Positions 27,434-36,038 of a stretch of DNA of 64,000 nucleotides are shown one piece after another. Position numbers and translations under genes: made by a program. This DNA comes from an unicellular cyanobacterium SU2 (GTDB taxonomy: Bacteria; Cyanobacteriota; Cyanobacteriia; Cyanobacteriales; Microcystaceae). A model generated the notes under the pieces. The model saw only the letters and a list, made by a program, of their open reading frames with translations, did no database searches and was not told the DNA's origin. The stretch is from contig NEED01000023.1 of assembly GCA_002110465.1 (NCBI GenBank), positions 209,297 through 273,296 of the forward strand. Direction: 5' to 3'. How positions within the stretch are numbered: position 1 is the first letter of the stretch; the number at the start of each line of letters is the position of its first letter.

Positions 27434-28807
27434 ATGGTTAATCAACAACATAATAAGACTGACCTTCATCATGTCGTGATTATTGGTGGTGGTTTTGGAG
27501 GACTTTATGCCGCCCAAAAACTAGCAAATGCCCCCGTGAAAGTCACCTTAATTGATAAACGTAACTTTCACGTTTTTCAGCCGTTACTGTATCAAGTCGC
27601 CACCGGAGGATTATCCCCGGCTGATATTTCTTCTCCCTTACGCGCTCTGTTGAGTAAGAGTAAAAATACAGAAGTATTAATGGGAGAGGTATTTGCCATT
27701 GATCCCGAAAGACAAACGGTGAAACTCCGTTATGGAGAAATCGAATATGATACCCTGATTGTAGCCACAGGCGTTACCCATCAATACTTTGGCAATGACT
27801 GGGAAGGAAAAGCCCCTGGATTAAAAACCATTGAAAACGCTCTAGAAATCCGTCGTCGGGTCTTTATTGCCTTTGAATCAGCCGAAAAAGAACCCAACCC
27901 TGAAAGAAGAAAAGACTGGTTAACCTTTGTCTTAGTCGGTGGGGGATCTGCTGGAGTAGAATTAGCCGGAGCCTTAGCCGAATTATCCCACGGAACCTTA
28001 AAAGAGGATTTCCGTAACATTGATACCTCTCAAGCCGAAATCATTCTCTTACAAAGTCCTCAATACATTTTACCCGCCTATCCTCCCCACCTCTCCGTTA
28101 AAGCGCAGAAATCCTTAGAAAAACTCGGAGTAACGGTCAAAACTGGCGTGAGAGTCACCGACATCAAAGGCCAGGTAATCACCTACCGTCAGGGTGAAAC
28201 CATTGAGCAAATTCGCGCTCGCACCGTTCTCTGGACAGCAGGAATGAAAGCCTCTGCGATGGCGAATACCCTAGCTGACTGTGCTGAGGTGAAACTCGAT
28301 AAAGCCGGACGCGTTATGGTTGAACCCAACTTTAACTTATCTAAGTACCCCAATATCTTTGTTATTGGAGATTTAGCCCATTATCCTGATGGAAAAGGAG
28401 GAATTTTACCGGGTATTGCTCCTGTTGCCATGCAAGAAGGAGAATATGTAGCCCGTTTTATCCGCAATGGTCTCCAAAGCCGTCCTTTATCTCCTTTCAA
28501 ATATACCGACTGGGGAAACCTAGCGGTAATTGGAAAACATCAAGCCGTTGTTGATATGGGTTGGTTAAAATTATCGGGTTTCTTTGCGTGGTTTGTCTGG
28601 TTATTTATTCATGTCTTCTACTTACTCGAATTTGACAATAAGTTAATTGTGATGATTCAGTGGGCTTGGAGTTATTTCACCGATAGCAAAGGTGCGCGTT
28701 TAATCACCACCCCAGGAAAAAATCCTGAAATCAAGCTTGAAGATGATCACGAAACGATTATTTACCAAGCATCTGTAGAAGCTCCCCATACGGTAGAAGT
28801 TAGCTAA
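27434..28807 (+). CDS. Type 2 NAD(P)H dehydrogenase (NDH-2)
   Basis: This single-subunit flavoenzyme oxidises NADH and reduces quinone without pumping protons. The 457-aa product has the FAD motif VVIIGGGFGGLYAAQKL near residue 15, the NAD motif VLVGGGSAGVELAGALAEL near 170, and the FAD-binding IFVIGDLAHYPD near 300. A hydrophobic C-terminal segment (FFAWFVWLFIHVFYLLEF) probably anchors it to the membrane. I use the ATG at 27434; an in-frame upstream start at 27377 adds 19 polar residues with no family resemblance. It corresponds to one of the ndbA/B/C paralogues; which one is not clear. Confidence 0.9.
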   Translation: MVNQQHNKTDLHHVVIIGGGFGGLYAAQKLANAPVKVTLIDKRNFHVFQPLLYQVATGGLSPADISSPLRALLSKSKNTEVLMGEVFAIDPERQTVKLRYGEIEYDTLIVATGVTHQYFGNDWEGKAPGLKTIENALEIRRRVFIAFESAEKEPNPERRKDWLTFVLVGGGSAGVELAGALAELSHGTLKEDFRNIDTSQAEIILLQSPQYILPAYPPHLSVKAQKSLEKLGVTVKTGVRVTDIKGQVITYRQGETIEQIRARTVLWTAGMKASAMANTLADCAEVKLDKAGRVMVEPNFNLSKYPNIFVIGDLAHYPDGKGGILPGIAPVAMQEGEYVARFIRNGLQSRPLSPFKYTDWGNLAVIGKHQAVVDMGWLKLSGFFAWFVWLFIHVFYLLEFDNKLIVMIQWAWSYFTDSKGARLITTPGKNPEIKLEDDHETIIYQASVEAPHTVEVS

Positions 28808-28831
28808 CTTGATTCAAACTTATCCCTAATG

Positions 28832-28848
28832 ATGGCTGAGGGAGCCAT
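28832..28848 (+). terminator. Short hairpin after ndh-2
   Basis: ATGGCT and AGCCAT form a perfect 6-bp stem over a 5-nt loop 25 nt after the stop. It lacks a T run, so it may instead be an mRNA 3'-end stabiliser. Confidence 0.35.
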
Positions 28849-29069
28849 AGTAATAGATAGGGGTATAATTAACTATGCCCCTATCACTGGTAAATAGCTC
28901 GATTATTTCTGCCGATGACACAGAATCAGTGATTGAGACTGGAAAAACCATGAGTTCTTGCCGTGTCTACTATTTTTGTCCTGTGCAAATGCTCTTGATT
29001 TTTTGAGAAGGTTAAACAGAAACGATTAAAATGGATTAATAGTTCCAAAGCAAGCAGAATTAATATATT

Positions 29070-30032
29070 GTGGAGATCACTTTTTTAGGAACCAGTTCTG
29101 GTGTACCGACACGATCGCGGAATGTATCAAGTGTTGCCCTACGTCTTCCCCAACGAGCAGAAGTTTGGCTGTTTGATTGTGGGGAAGGAACCCAACACCA
29201 ACTGTTGCGTAGTGATCTCAAAATTTCCCAAATCACCCGAATTTTCATTACCCATATGCACGGCGATCACATCTATGGGTTAATGGGATTATTAGCCAGT
29301 TGTGGATTAGCAGGAAATGCCCAAGATATCGAGATTTATGGGCCACCAGACCTAATAGACTACTTAAAGGCGTGTACTAAATATTCCCAGATAAAACTCT
29401 CCCATCGAGTACGGGTTTATGGGGTACGTCCTGGTATGGTATACGAAGATGATCAATTTATTGTTCGTTGTGGGTTACTCAAACATCGTATTCCTGCCTA
29501 TGGTTATCGTATCGAAGAAAAAGATCGTCCGGGTCGCTTTGATATAGAAAAAGCAACCGCACTAGGAATTCCTCCAGGGCCAATTTATGGACAACTTAAA
29601 CGGGGGGAAGTGGTAACCTTACCCGATGGTCGTCGTATTCGAGGACAAGACTTATGTGGAGAAAAAGAAACAGGTCGTAAAGTGGTTTATTGTACTGATA
29701 CAGTCTTTTGTGATGGAGCCGTAGAATTAGCCCAAGATGGAGATGTCTTAATCCATGAAGCAACATTTGCCCACCAAGATGCTCAATTAGCCTTTGATCG
29801 CCTCCATTCTACCTCAACCATGGCCGCACAAGTAGCCCTAATGGCTGGTGTTAAACAATTAATTATGACTCATTTTAGTCCCCGTTATGCCCCTGGAAAT
29901 GTCTTACAATTGGATGATTTATTAACAGAAGCTAGAGCAATTTTTTCTAATACGATTCTTGCCCGTGATTTTATGACCTACGAAGTACCCAGACGGAAAG
30001 TGCCTCAAAAAGTATTGGAGAAAGTTCAGTAG
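29070..30032 (+). CDS. rnz: Ribonuclease Z (tRNA 3' endonuclease)
   Basis: RNase Z trims the 3' trailer of precursor tRNAs. The 320-aa protein starts EITFLGTSSGVPTRSRN. It has the metallo-beta-lactamase zinc motif THMHGDHIYGLMGLL, an HEATF segment with its histidine ligand, and a MTHFSPRY motif near the C-terminus. Length is standard for the bacterial enzyme. The start is a GTG at 29070, since the conserved MEITFLGT N-terminus is used directly and no ATG is nearby. Confidence 0.95.
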   Translation: MEITFLGTSSGVPTRSRNVSSVALRLPQRAEVWLFDCGEGTQHQLLRSDLKISQITRIFITHMHGDHIYGLMGLLASCGLAGNAQDIEIYGPPDLIDYLKACTKYSQIKLSHRVRVYGVRPGMVYEDDQFIVRCGLLKHRIPAYGYRIEEKDRPGRFDIEKATALGIPPGPIYGQLKRGEVVTLPDGRRIRGQDLCGEKETGRKVVYCTDTVFCDGAVELAQDGDVLIHEATFAHQDAQLAFDRLHSTSTMAAQVALMAGVKQLIMTHFSPRYAPGNVLQLDDLLTEARAIFSNTILARDFMTYEVPRRKVPQKVLEKVQ

Positions 30033-30195
30033 CTAAAAAACAAAAAAGTAACAGCTTAATTAATAATATAAACTATTATAAAATCATGATTAGATGATGG
30101 CATAGAGAAACTAATTAGATACAATAGTAGGGGTATTAAGGTTTAGAAATCCCTCGGTAAGTTGGGGGAAGACACAAAAATCAAACTCAACTAAA

Positions 30196-31116
30196 GTGGA
30201 ACTTAAACAAGTAATTATTGCTCACAAAGCCGCAGATGCCCAGAGTAAATCTTGGGCGCAAACTTGTGCTAGACAACTAGAAACTCGTAACTGTAAAGTC
30301 TTGATGGGACCTAGTGGCATTAAAGATAATCCTTATCCTGTGTTTCTGTCTTCTGTTACTGAGAAGATCGATTTAGCTATTATTTTAGGGGGAGATGGAA
30401 CCATATTAGCCGCAGCACGACAATTAGCCCCAGAAAATATCCCAATCTTGGCCGTAAATGTAGGGGGACATTTGGGATTTCTTACTGAACCCTTTGAGTT
30501 ATTTCAAGATACAGAAAAAGTTTGGGATCGTCTGTTAGGCGATCGCTATGCAGTACAACAACGCATGATGTTAGAAGCCCGTTTATTTGAAGGGGATAAG
30601 ACTAACCCCACCCCCACGAGTGAACGGTTTTATAGTCTCAATGAAATGTGTATCAAACCGGCGAGTATTGATCGAATGCCCACGGCAATTTTAGAAATGG
30701 AACTCGATGGAGAAGTAGTCGATCAATATCAAGGAGATGGGTTATTGGTAGCAACTCCCACAGGATCAACCTGTTATACGGCATCAGCCAATGGCCCGAT
30801 TGTTCATCCAGGAATGGATGCGATCGCGGTGACTCCTATTTGTCCCCTAAGTCTGGCGAGTCGTCCCATTATTATCCCCCCTCGGTCTGTCGTAGATATT
30901 TGGTCTTTGGGGGACTTTGAATTAAATACTAAGTTGTGGACGGATGGGTCTTTAGCTACGTCTATTTGGCCAGGACAATGGGTTAGAGTCCATATGGCTG
31001 ATTGTGTGGCTAAATTTATTATCCTTCAAGAGAATTATTCTTTTTATCAAACCTTACGAGAAAAATTACAATGGGCTGGCACAAGAATTCACTACAATAA
31101 CAACCATCGAGGATAA
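30196..31116 (+). CDS. nadK: NAD kinase
   Basis: It phosphorylates NAD to NADP. The 306-aa protein has the signature LAIILGGDGTILAAAR (GGDGT, near residue 70), then VNVGGHLGFLTE, and the NE motif LNEMCI followed by a DGLLVATPTGSTCYTASANGP segment. Cyanobacteria usually carry two nadK types; which one this is cannot be decided by eye. The GTG start at 30196 fits the conserved N-terminus. It stands 163 nt after rnz on the same strand. Confidence 0.94.
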   Translation: MELKQVIIAHKAADAQSKSWAQTCARQLETRNCKVLMGPSGIKDNPYPVFLSSVTEKIDLAIILGGDGTILAAARQLAPENIPILAVNVGGHLGFLTEPFELFQDTEKVWDRLLGDRYAVQQRMMLEARLFEGDKTNPTPTSERFYSLNEMCIKPASIDRMPTAILEMELDGEVVDQYQGDGLLVATPTGSTCYTASANGPIVHPGMDAIAVTPICPLSLASRPIIIPPRSVVDIWSLGDFELNTKLWTDGSLATSIWPGQWVRVHMADCVAKFIILQENYSFYQTLREKLQWAGTRIHYNNNHRG

Positions 31117-31183
31117 GAAATTAGAATGTATTGCTCAGTTGTTCGATTTTTAACCAAGGCAAAGCATTTCAGCCCCAGAAAAA

Positions 31184-31453
31184 TCACCGTGTAAGACTAA
31201 AACAGCAAATATTTTTCTCATAGGGTTTTTTTATGGTACCTGTAACGATCCGACCTGAAAGATTGAACGAAACTAAACAAGTTTGTTCACTTGATTGTGG
31301 ATTAGCTATCGAGATATTATTAGTTGCGTTAGGTAACAATACATAATCCCTAATTTGTGGATGTCTGGTGTGTAGGAGGTTTTTTTTAAACCGTATATGC
31401 CTAGGAAATTGATATTTGTCTTCCTCACAACCTAGAATTTGCCATTCGTCCAT
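31184..31453 (-). CDS. Hypothetical small protein, 89 aa
   Basis: I do not recognise this product. It has one long polar segment, four cysteines (one in LGCEEDK, one in EQTCLVSF, two in NICCFSL), and no membrane helix. Support comes from a good GAGAGGA ribosome-binding sequence 8 nt before the ATG at 31453. It is convergent with nadK. It could be a recent or lineage-specific gene; the possibility that it is a chance frame remains. Confidence 0.4.
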   Translation of the reverse strand: MDEWQILGCEEDKYQFPRHIRFKKNLLHTRHPQIRDYVLLPNATNNISIANPQSSEQTCLVSFNLSGRIVTGTIKKPYEKNICCFSLTR

Positions 31454-31840
31454 TTTTTTAATCCTCTCACTTGTACCGAAGAAGTAATTGTCAATTGTTA
31501 ATTGTTAATTGTCTGTTAATTTTTCATGGTTGAACAAGACTCGATTCCTCACTACAAACCTTGAAAAAATCATTTGTCTCTTACAAGTATTATTACTTAA
31601 AATAATTGTCTTGATTTCATGACATAAATCTAATTTTAAAGATAAAAATAAAATTTTTCAAGAATTTCTGTATTTATTGTTACATTTAAACGTCATGATT
31701 GTCAGATAGTTATGAAATTTTAACAAAGTGGGGATCATAACAATCGTAGATCTTGCATTTTCTTAACAAAAGCAAGTCAACTTAAAGATCCTTATACTGG
31801 GAAGTAGAAAAGACTGAAAAGAGGGAAGGAAAGCAATACG
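31454..31840. other. Intergenic gap with heptad repeat
   Basis: This 387-nt gap carries a heptameric repeat (31487-31518) and a TATACT box at 31793-31798, 43 nt before the next gene, that may be its -10 element. I see no matching -35 at the right spacing. Confidence 0.45.
31487..31518. repeat. Heptameric short tandem repeat (ATTGTTA-type)
   Basis: Four seven-base units of the pattern ATTGTCA, ATTGTTA, ATTGTTA and ATTGTCT follow each other directly. It is the same length class as the repeats at 2697 and 22271 but with a different core. Confidence 0.7.
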
Positions 31841-33166
31841 ATGACTCCCAAGCCTGAAATTATGACATCCGTTGAACAACTGGGCTATCGTGTAACGGTT
31901 GGAGATGTGGCAACTCAAGCTGGACTTGAGCTTAATTTAGCACAACAGGGACTACTCGCTTTAGCGTCTGATGCAGGGGGACATTTACAAGTAGCAGATT
32001 CAGGGGAAATTATCTATCTTTTTCCCCAAAATTTTCGGACAATTCTTCGCAATAAATACTGGAAACTTCGCCTTAGAGAAACCTGGGAAAAAGTCTGGAA
32101 TGTTCTTTTCTATTTAATCCGGATTTCTTTTGGAGTAATTCTCATTGCTTCTATCATTTTAATGATGATTACTATTGCTGTTATTGTAATTGCGATTAGT
32201 TCTAGTCGTGAAGGGGAGAGAGACTCTCAAGATAGTAGAGGTCGAGGTTACGGAGGTGGGTTCATTTTTTTCCCAAACTTCTCTGATTTGTTTTGGATTT
32301 TTTATCCAAATTATAATTACAATCGATACCAAGATCAATCTTACCAAACTCCTGAAAGAACTCGACAGAAAAGTGAGCTTAATTTTCTAGAAGCTATTTT
32401 TTCTTTTCTCTTTGGCGATGGCAATCCTAATTATGACTTAGAAGACCGTCGTTGGCAAGAAATTGGAACAGTAATTCGTAACAATGGAGGCGCAGTTATT
32501 GCCCAACAAATTGCACCTTATCTTGACAATATCACTAAATATAATGAAGAAAATGAAGATTATATTTTGCCTGTTTTAACCCGATTTAATGGTTATCCTA
32601 AAGTATCCCCTCAAGGAGAAATAATTTATTATTTTCCTGATTTGCAGGTAACTGTTCAAAATAGAACCAAGCGTTCAGTTGCTAGTTATTTCAAAGAAAA
32701 ATTATACTGTTTTAGTAAAGCTAGTAGCGGACAAATAATGTTATCTATTGGTTTGGGTGCATTAAATTTTATTCTTGCTTTGGTTTTAGGATCATTAATT
32801 AAAGAACCTGAAGTGGTTAATCAAATCGGTGGTTTAGTTGCTTTTGTTAATTCTATTTATTGGATTTTATTAACCTACGCAATAGCTTTTTTAAGCACCC
32901 CATTGATTCGCTATTTCTGGATTCAATGGCGTAATGATAAAATTAAGTTCCGTAATATAATTCGGCAAGCAAGAGCAGAAAATCTATTACAACCAAGTGA
33001 AACTCTACAGCAAAAAATTGAATATGCTCATAAATTTGCTGCGGAAAAAATAATTACAGAAGGTGATATTAGCTATACCACTGAAAAGGATGTTTTAGAA
33101 CAAGAAGTTGAACAATCAGATAGAATAGATCAAGAATGGCAAAGACGGTTAGAATCTAATCAGTAA
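31841..33166 (+). CDS. Cyanobacterial membrane protein with duplicated N-terminal-type domain, unknown function
   Basis: The 441-aa protein begins with a winged-helix-like module (YRVTVGDVATQAGLELNLAQ, then GGHLQVADSGEIIYLFPQNF). A second version sits near residues 215-270 (NNGGAVIAQQIAPYL, then YPKVSPQGEIIYYFPDLQV). Two membrane helices lie between them (about 95-125), and two more near 300-350 (MLSIGLGALNFILALVLGSL; SIYWILLTYAIAFL). A Gly/Tyr/Asn-rich loop and a charged C-terminus complete it. The GEIIYxFP motif appears in conserved cyanobacterial and plant proteins of unknown function, as far as I recall. The gene precedes a DCC-family gene by 17 nt. Confidence 0.75.
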   Translation: MTPKPEIMTSVEQLGYRVTVGDVATQAGLELNLAQQGLLALASDAGGHLQVADSGEIIYLFPQNFRTILRNKYWKLRLRETWEKVWNVLFYLIRISFGVILIASIILMMITIAVIVIAISSSREGERDSQDSRGRGYGGGFIFFPNFSDLFWIFYPNYNYNRYQDQSYQTPERTRQKSELNFLEAIFSFLFGDGNPNYDLEDRRWQEIGTVIRNNGGAVIAQQIAPYLDNITKYNEENEDYILPVLTRFNGYPKVSPQGEIIYYFPDLQVTVQNRTKRSVASYFKEKLYCFSKASSGQIMLSIGLGALNFILALVLGSLIKEPEVVNQIGGLVAFVNSIYWILLTYAIAFLSTPLIRYFWIQWRNDKIKFRNIIRQARAENLLQPSETLQQKIEYAHKFAAEKIITEGDISYTTEKDVLEQEVEQSDRIDQEWQRRLESNQ

Positions 33167-33183
33167 CTAATACAATAAATATT

Positions 33184-33588
33184 ATGGTTTATCATGTAAT
33201 TTATGACGGTAATTGTAACCTTTGTGCTACCTTTAGCAAACTTCTAGCTACCTTTGATAAAGGAAAATTATTTAACTATATTCCCATGCAAGATGAAACC
33301 ACTTTACAACAATTTGGGATTACTGCTGATGATGGTCAAATGGGGATGATTTTAATTGATGGGGAGGATCAAAAACGCCGTTGGCAAGGGAGTGATGCAG
33401 CCGAAGAAATCGTCGATCTTTTACCATTGGGACAAGCATTTATTGCTGCTTATCGGACATTACCAGGGATGAAATGGTTAGGAGATAAAACCTATGAGCA
33501 AGTTAGGGATAACCGCTATAATTGGTTCGGGGAACGGGAGACAACTTATCAATCTCCTTACCCTTTTGGTTGTAGTTTTAAGAAATAA
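33184..33588 (+). CDS. DCC-family thiol-disulfide oxidoreductase (DUF393)
   Basis: The 134-aa protein starts with the family signature YDGNCNLCATF (D-x2-C-x2-C, residues 8-14), a thioredoxin-like redox motif. The middle region (GMILIDGEDQKRRWQGSDAAEEIVDLL) and the tail RDNRYNWFG also match DUF393. The family is assumed to act in disulfide exchange but has no defined partner. It follows the membrane protein gene by 17 nt and is probably co-transcribed. Confidence 0.85.
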   Translation: MVYHVIYDGNCNLCATFSKLLATFDKGKLFNYIPMQDETTLQQFGITADDGQMGMILIDGEDQKRRWQGSDAAEEIVDLLPLGQAFIAAYRTLPGMKWLGDKTYEQVRDNRYNWFGERETTYQSPYPFGCSFKK

Positions 33589-33872
33589 TTACATTCTCTT
33601 CTCTACATAAATTATGATGAGAATTCCTAGTAAAATGGCTAGATCAAGCTCAATACTGCTAAGTTAAGCAAAATCCCTGCTTGGAAGAAAAAAATCCTTA
33701 ATCAATAGAAAAAAGGGGAAAAGTGATCTTTGATGTTTAAAAATTTCTTGAGCATCTTTCCCCTAGCGTCTTAATACAATCATTAAAATTCCCTAAAACT
33801 TCAAAAATAGGTAAGTCTTAAGTTACAAACAATCACCAACTACATTACGTTAATTTATTCATAGTTTTCTTC

Positions 33873-34463
33873 CTAAAAGTGGACTTCATCTGCAAAACTT
33901 GTCCAGCGAGAGAAGTGAAAAGGTCCAGCCACAGATCCCCAGACTTGTTCATCGGTTTCAGGATCAAGGCCACGATCAACACTAATTAACTTGTGTTCAT
34001 CTACCTCAAAACTATTATCTAAATAGGTTGTTTTCCCGTTGCGAACCACAATACAATTTTTCCCAGGTTTAACCGAGCCTTTAAAACTGGTTCCAGTCCA
34101 GTCAATCAACATATCACAACCCGACATTTCTTCTAAATGATCTGGTGTTAATTGTTTTAACTTTTCTAAATTACGAGAAGCCCCAAAAAAAGATTCTTCA
34201 TCTTTAATTTTATAGTTTTTTAGTTCAATCTTATTATCAATAATGTTAAATTTAAACGCCCTTAAACGATAAGGTCTATTTAACAGATAATCATAAGCTT
34301 GTTCTAAAAATAACGTTGGTTCAGAGAAATTTATAAGGGGTAATGGGCGAATACAAACCCGAATATGAGCAAAAAATGGAGGATTAGCATAGGCTTGTTC
34401 TTGATTACTGAAATCAGCAGCCATCCAACGGGCTAAGGTTGTTAGATCAGTGGGGTGGGACAT
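33873..34463 (-). CDS. cpcT: CpcT/CpeT family phycobiliprotein chromophore lyase
   Basis: CpcT attaches phycocyanobilin to Cys-153 of the phycocyanin beta subunit. The 196-aa product starts TDLTTLARWMAADFSNQEQA and contains IRVCIRPLP, EQAYDYLLNRPYRLRAF and the typical CDMLIDWTGTSFKGSVKPGKNC. Length is standard. It lies beside a CpcS-type lyase and a HEAT-repeat gene on the same strand, a sensible grouping for phycobilisome maturation. Distinguishing cpcT from cpeT needs a tree; the sequence style is closer to cpcT. Confidence 0.88.
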   Translation of the reverse strand: MSHPTDLTTLARWMAADFSNQEQAYANPPFFAHIRVCIRPLPLINFSEPTLFLEQAYDYLLNRPYRLRAFKFNIIDNKIELKNYKIKDEESFFGASRNLEKLKQLTPDHLEEMSGCDMLIDWTGTSFKGSVKPGKNCIVVRNGKTTYLDNSFEVDEHKLISVDRGLDPETDEQVWGSVAGPFHFSRWTSFADEVHF

Positions 34464-34517
34464 AATTCGTGATTAACAATAGACAATAACAAAAAGTAAA
34501 CTGGTAATTAAACCCAT

Positions 34518-35051
34518 CTAAGTAACAGGTTTTGGGGGAAGTTTGCGAATTTCTGAGTAAAAAGCCGTCTGATTAAATCCATTAGGGGCTTTAATTAAAC
34601 TTGTCCGTAAGCGTAAATTAGGACTGGCAAACCAGAGACGTTCTTCTAAATAATTATTATTATCTTCCAAAATTAAGGTTAATGCTTGATCATTTCCTAA
34701 ACTATAACGTCCAGCTAAGGGAGAGGTGTTTGCCTTAGTCTCCCCTCGCAAAATCTGTCCTACTTGTGCCATATTAGGGTCAGGAACCATAACAATCATG
34801 GTTGAACCAACTTGTTTCGGTTTTCCCCAGTCAACTGAGTTATCCCAACTGACTCTTTTACCCCCAAGAGCTACTGCTGGGTCAATTTGATAGTGTTTAC
34901 ACCAGGCTGTAACTTGGGGATCATCATGGGTTAACCATTCAATAGTCAATTCTGACTTATGGCTTTCGGCTTTTTGTTGCTCAAAATGATAGCTGGTGCG
35001 TTGAGAAAACCATTTCCCAACACACAACTCTAAAAACTCTTGAATAGTCAT
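34518..35051 (-). CDS. CpcS/CpcU-type bilin lyase
   Basis: This lipocalin-like lyase family attaches phycocyanobilin to Cys-82-equivalent positions of phycobiliproteins. The 177-aa protein starts MTIQEFLELCVGKWFSQRTSYH and has SELTIEWL, the lipocalin strands GSTMIVMVPDPN and AGRYSLGNDQALTLILED, then EERLWFASPNLRLRTSLI. The start at 35051 is chosen for this conserved N-terminus; an upstream ATG at 35105 adds 18 unrelated residues. Whether it is CpcS or its partner CpcU cannot be decided here. The gene is 54 nt upstream of cpcT. Confidence 0.85.
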   Translation of the reverse strand: MTIQEFLELCVGKWFSQRTSYHFEQQKAESHKSELTIEWLTHDDPQVTAWCKHYQIDPAVALGGKRVSWDNSVDWGKPKQVGSTMIVMVPDPNMAQVGQILRGETKANTSPLAGRYSLGNDQALTLILEDNNNYLEERLWFASPNLRLRTSLIKAPNGFNQTAFYSEIRKLPPKPVT

Positions 35052-35141
35052 GAATGAATTGTTGTCGTTTCCCTTGCAATGAATGATTGATGGCTGACTT
35101 GCCAAAATCAGCTTTATCCATTTTAAGCCATTAGGTCAAGA

Positions 35142-35813
35142 TTACTGATTTTCTCCTAGAGTTTGTAAAGATAACTTAGCTGCTTGACTGACTTGGGGAT
35201 GATCATCTTTAGCGAGGAATTTTAAGGCAGAGATGCTTTTTTCCGTCTTTAAATTGCCTAACGCTTCGGATAAACGTTGGCGAATGAGCCAGTCTTCGGA
35301 GGAGACAAAACGGGTAATCTGATCAACAGTATCAACGGCTTTAATTTCTCCTAAAGCTGCGATCGCCGCCTGTTGGACAACGGTTTCTGGGCTATCTAAA
35401 GCCTTAAGTAAGACTTGTTTGGCACGAATATCCTGTAAATTTCCCAGAGAAACTGCTGCACTAAAGCGGACTAACCATTGAGTATCTTCGTAAAAAGCTC
35501 TCACTAAGGGTTCAAACCCCCGTTCATCAGCCAAATAACCTAGAGCCCCTGCTGCATCGGCGCGAATGCCATAGTCGGGATCGGTTTCGAGGAGTTTAAC
35601 GAGGATGGGAAAACATTCGTCTGTTTGCTTAACTCCTAGGGCGAAGACAGCCATCGAACGAACCTGAAGTATTTCATCGTTTAATACTTTTTTGATCAGA
35701 GGAACCGCATCTTCGGCGGGGACTTGTCTTAGAGAAGCCAAGGCTAAGAGGCGATCACGGGAATTCTTGCTTTCGAGTTGGACGGCTATTTGGGCTAATG
35801 TAGTCTGACTCAT
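35142..35813 (-). CDS. HEAT-repeat protein (IaiH/NblB-like)
   Basis: The 223-aa protein is built of about six ~31-residue helical repeats with the pattern (D)xxxxVRxxAAxALGxL, for example DYGIRADAAGALGYLADERGFEPL and QWLVRFSAAVSLGNLQD. In cyanobacteria such proteins include the bilin-lyase subunits CpcE/F, NblB and IaiH. Placement directly upstream of the cpcS-type and cpcT lyase genes on the same strand supports a phycobiliprotein or Fe-S link. This is inference, and the IaiH resemblance is from memory. Confidence 0.8.
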   Translation of the reverse strand: MSQTTLAQIAVQLESKNSRDRLLALASLRQVPAEDAVPLIKKVLNDEILQVRSMAVFALGVKQTDECFPILVKLLETDPDYGIRADAAGALGYLADERGFEPLVRAFYEDTQWLVRFSAAVSLGNLQDIRAKQVLLKALDSPETVVQQAAIAALGEIKAVDTVDQITRFVSSEDWLIRQRLSEALGNLKTEKSISALKFLAKDDHPQVSQAAKLSLQTLGENQ

Positions 35814-36038
35814 AATTCGTAATATTTTTTAACAATTATTTCTATTGTAATAGGTTTGACTGGGATAGGGGAGGTTCGGAGTATGGGTTAATAACCGTCG
35901 TTTTCTTGAAGATAAAATGACCACCACCTCTCAATTCTCTGAAAATTCACCTTGTCGCTGTTGCTGTTTGTGATGGTTGGTTGAGTCATTTTTCTGGTTA
36001 CTATTTCACTTAATTTAGGACATTTACCGACTAAAATA

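Noticed and set aside
33715-33765. GGGGAAA/TTTCCCC pairing between the DCC gene and cpcT as a terminator
   Set aside because: The loop is over 30 nt and no T run follows; the evidence is too weak.
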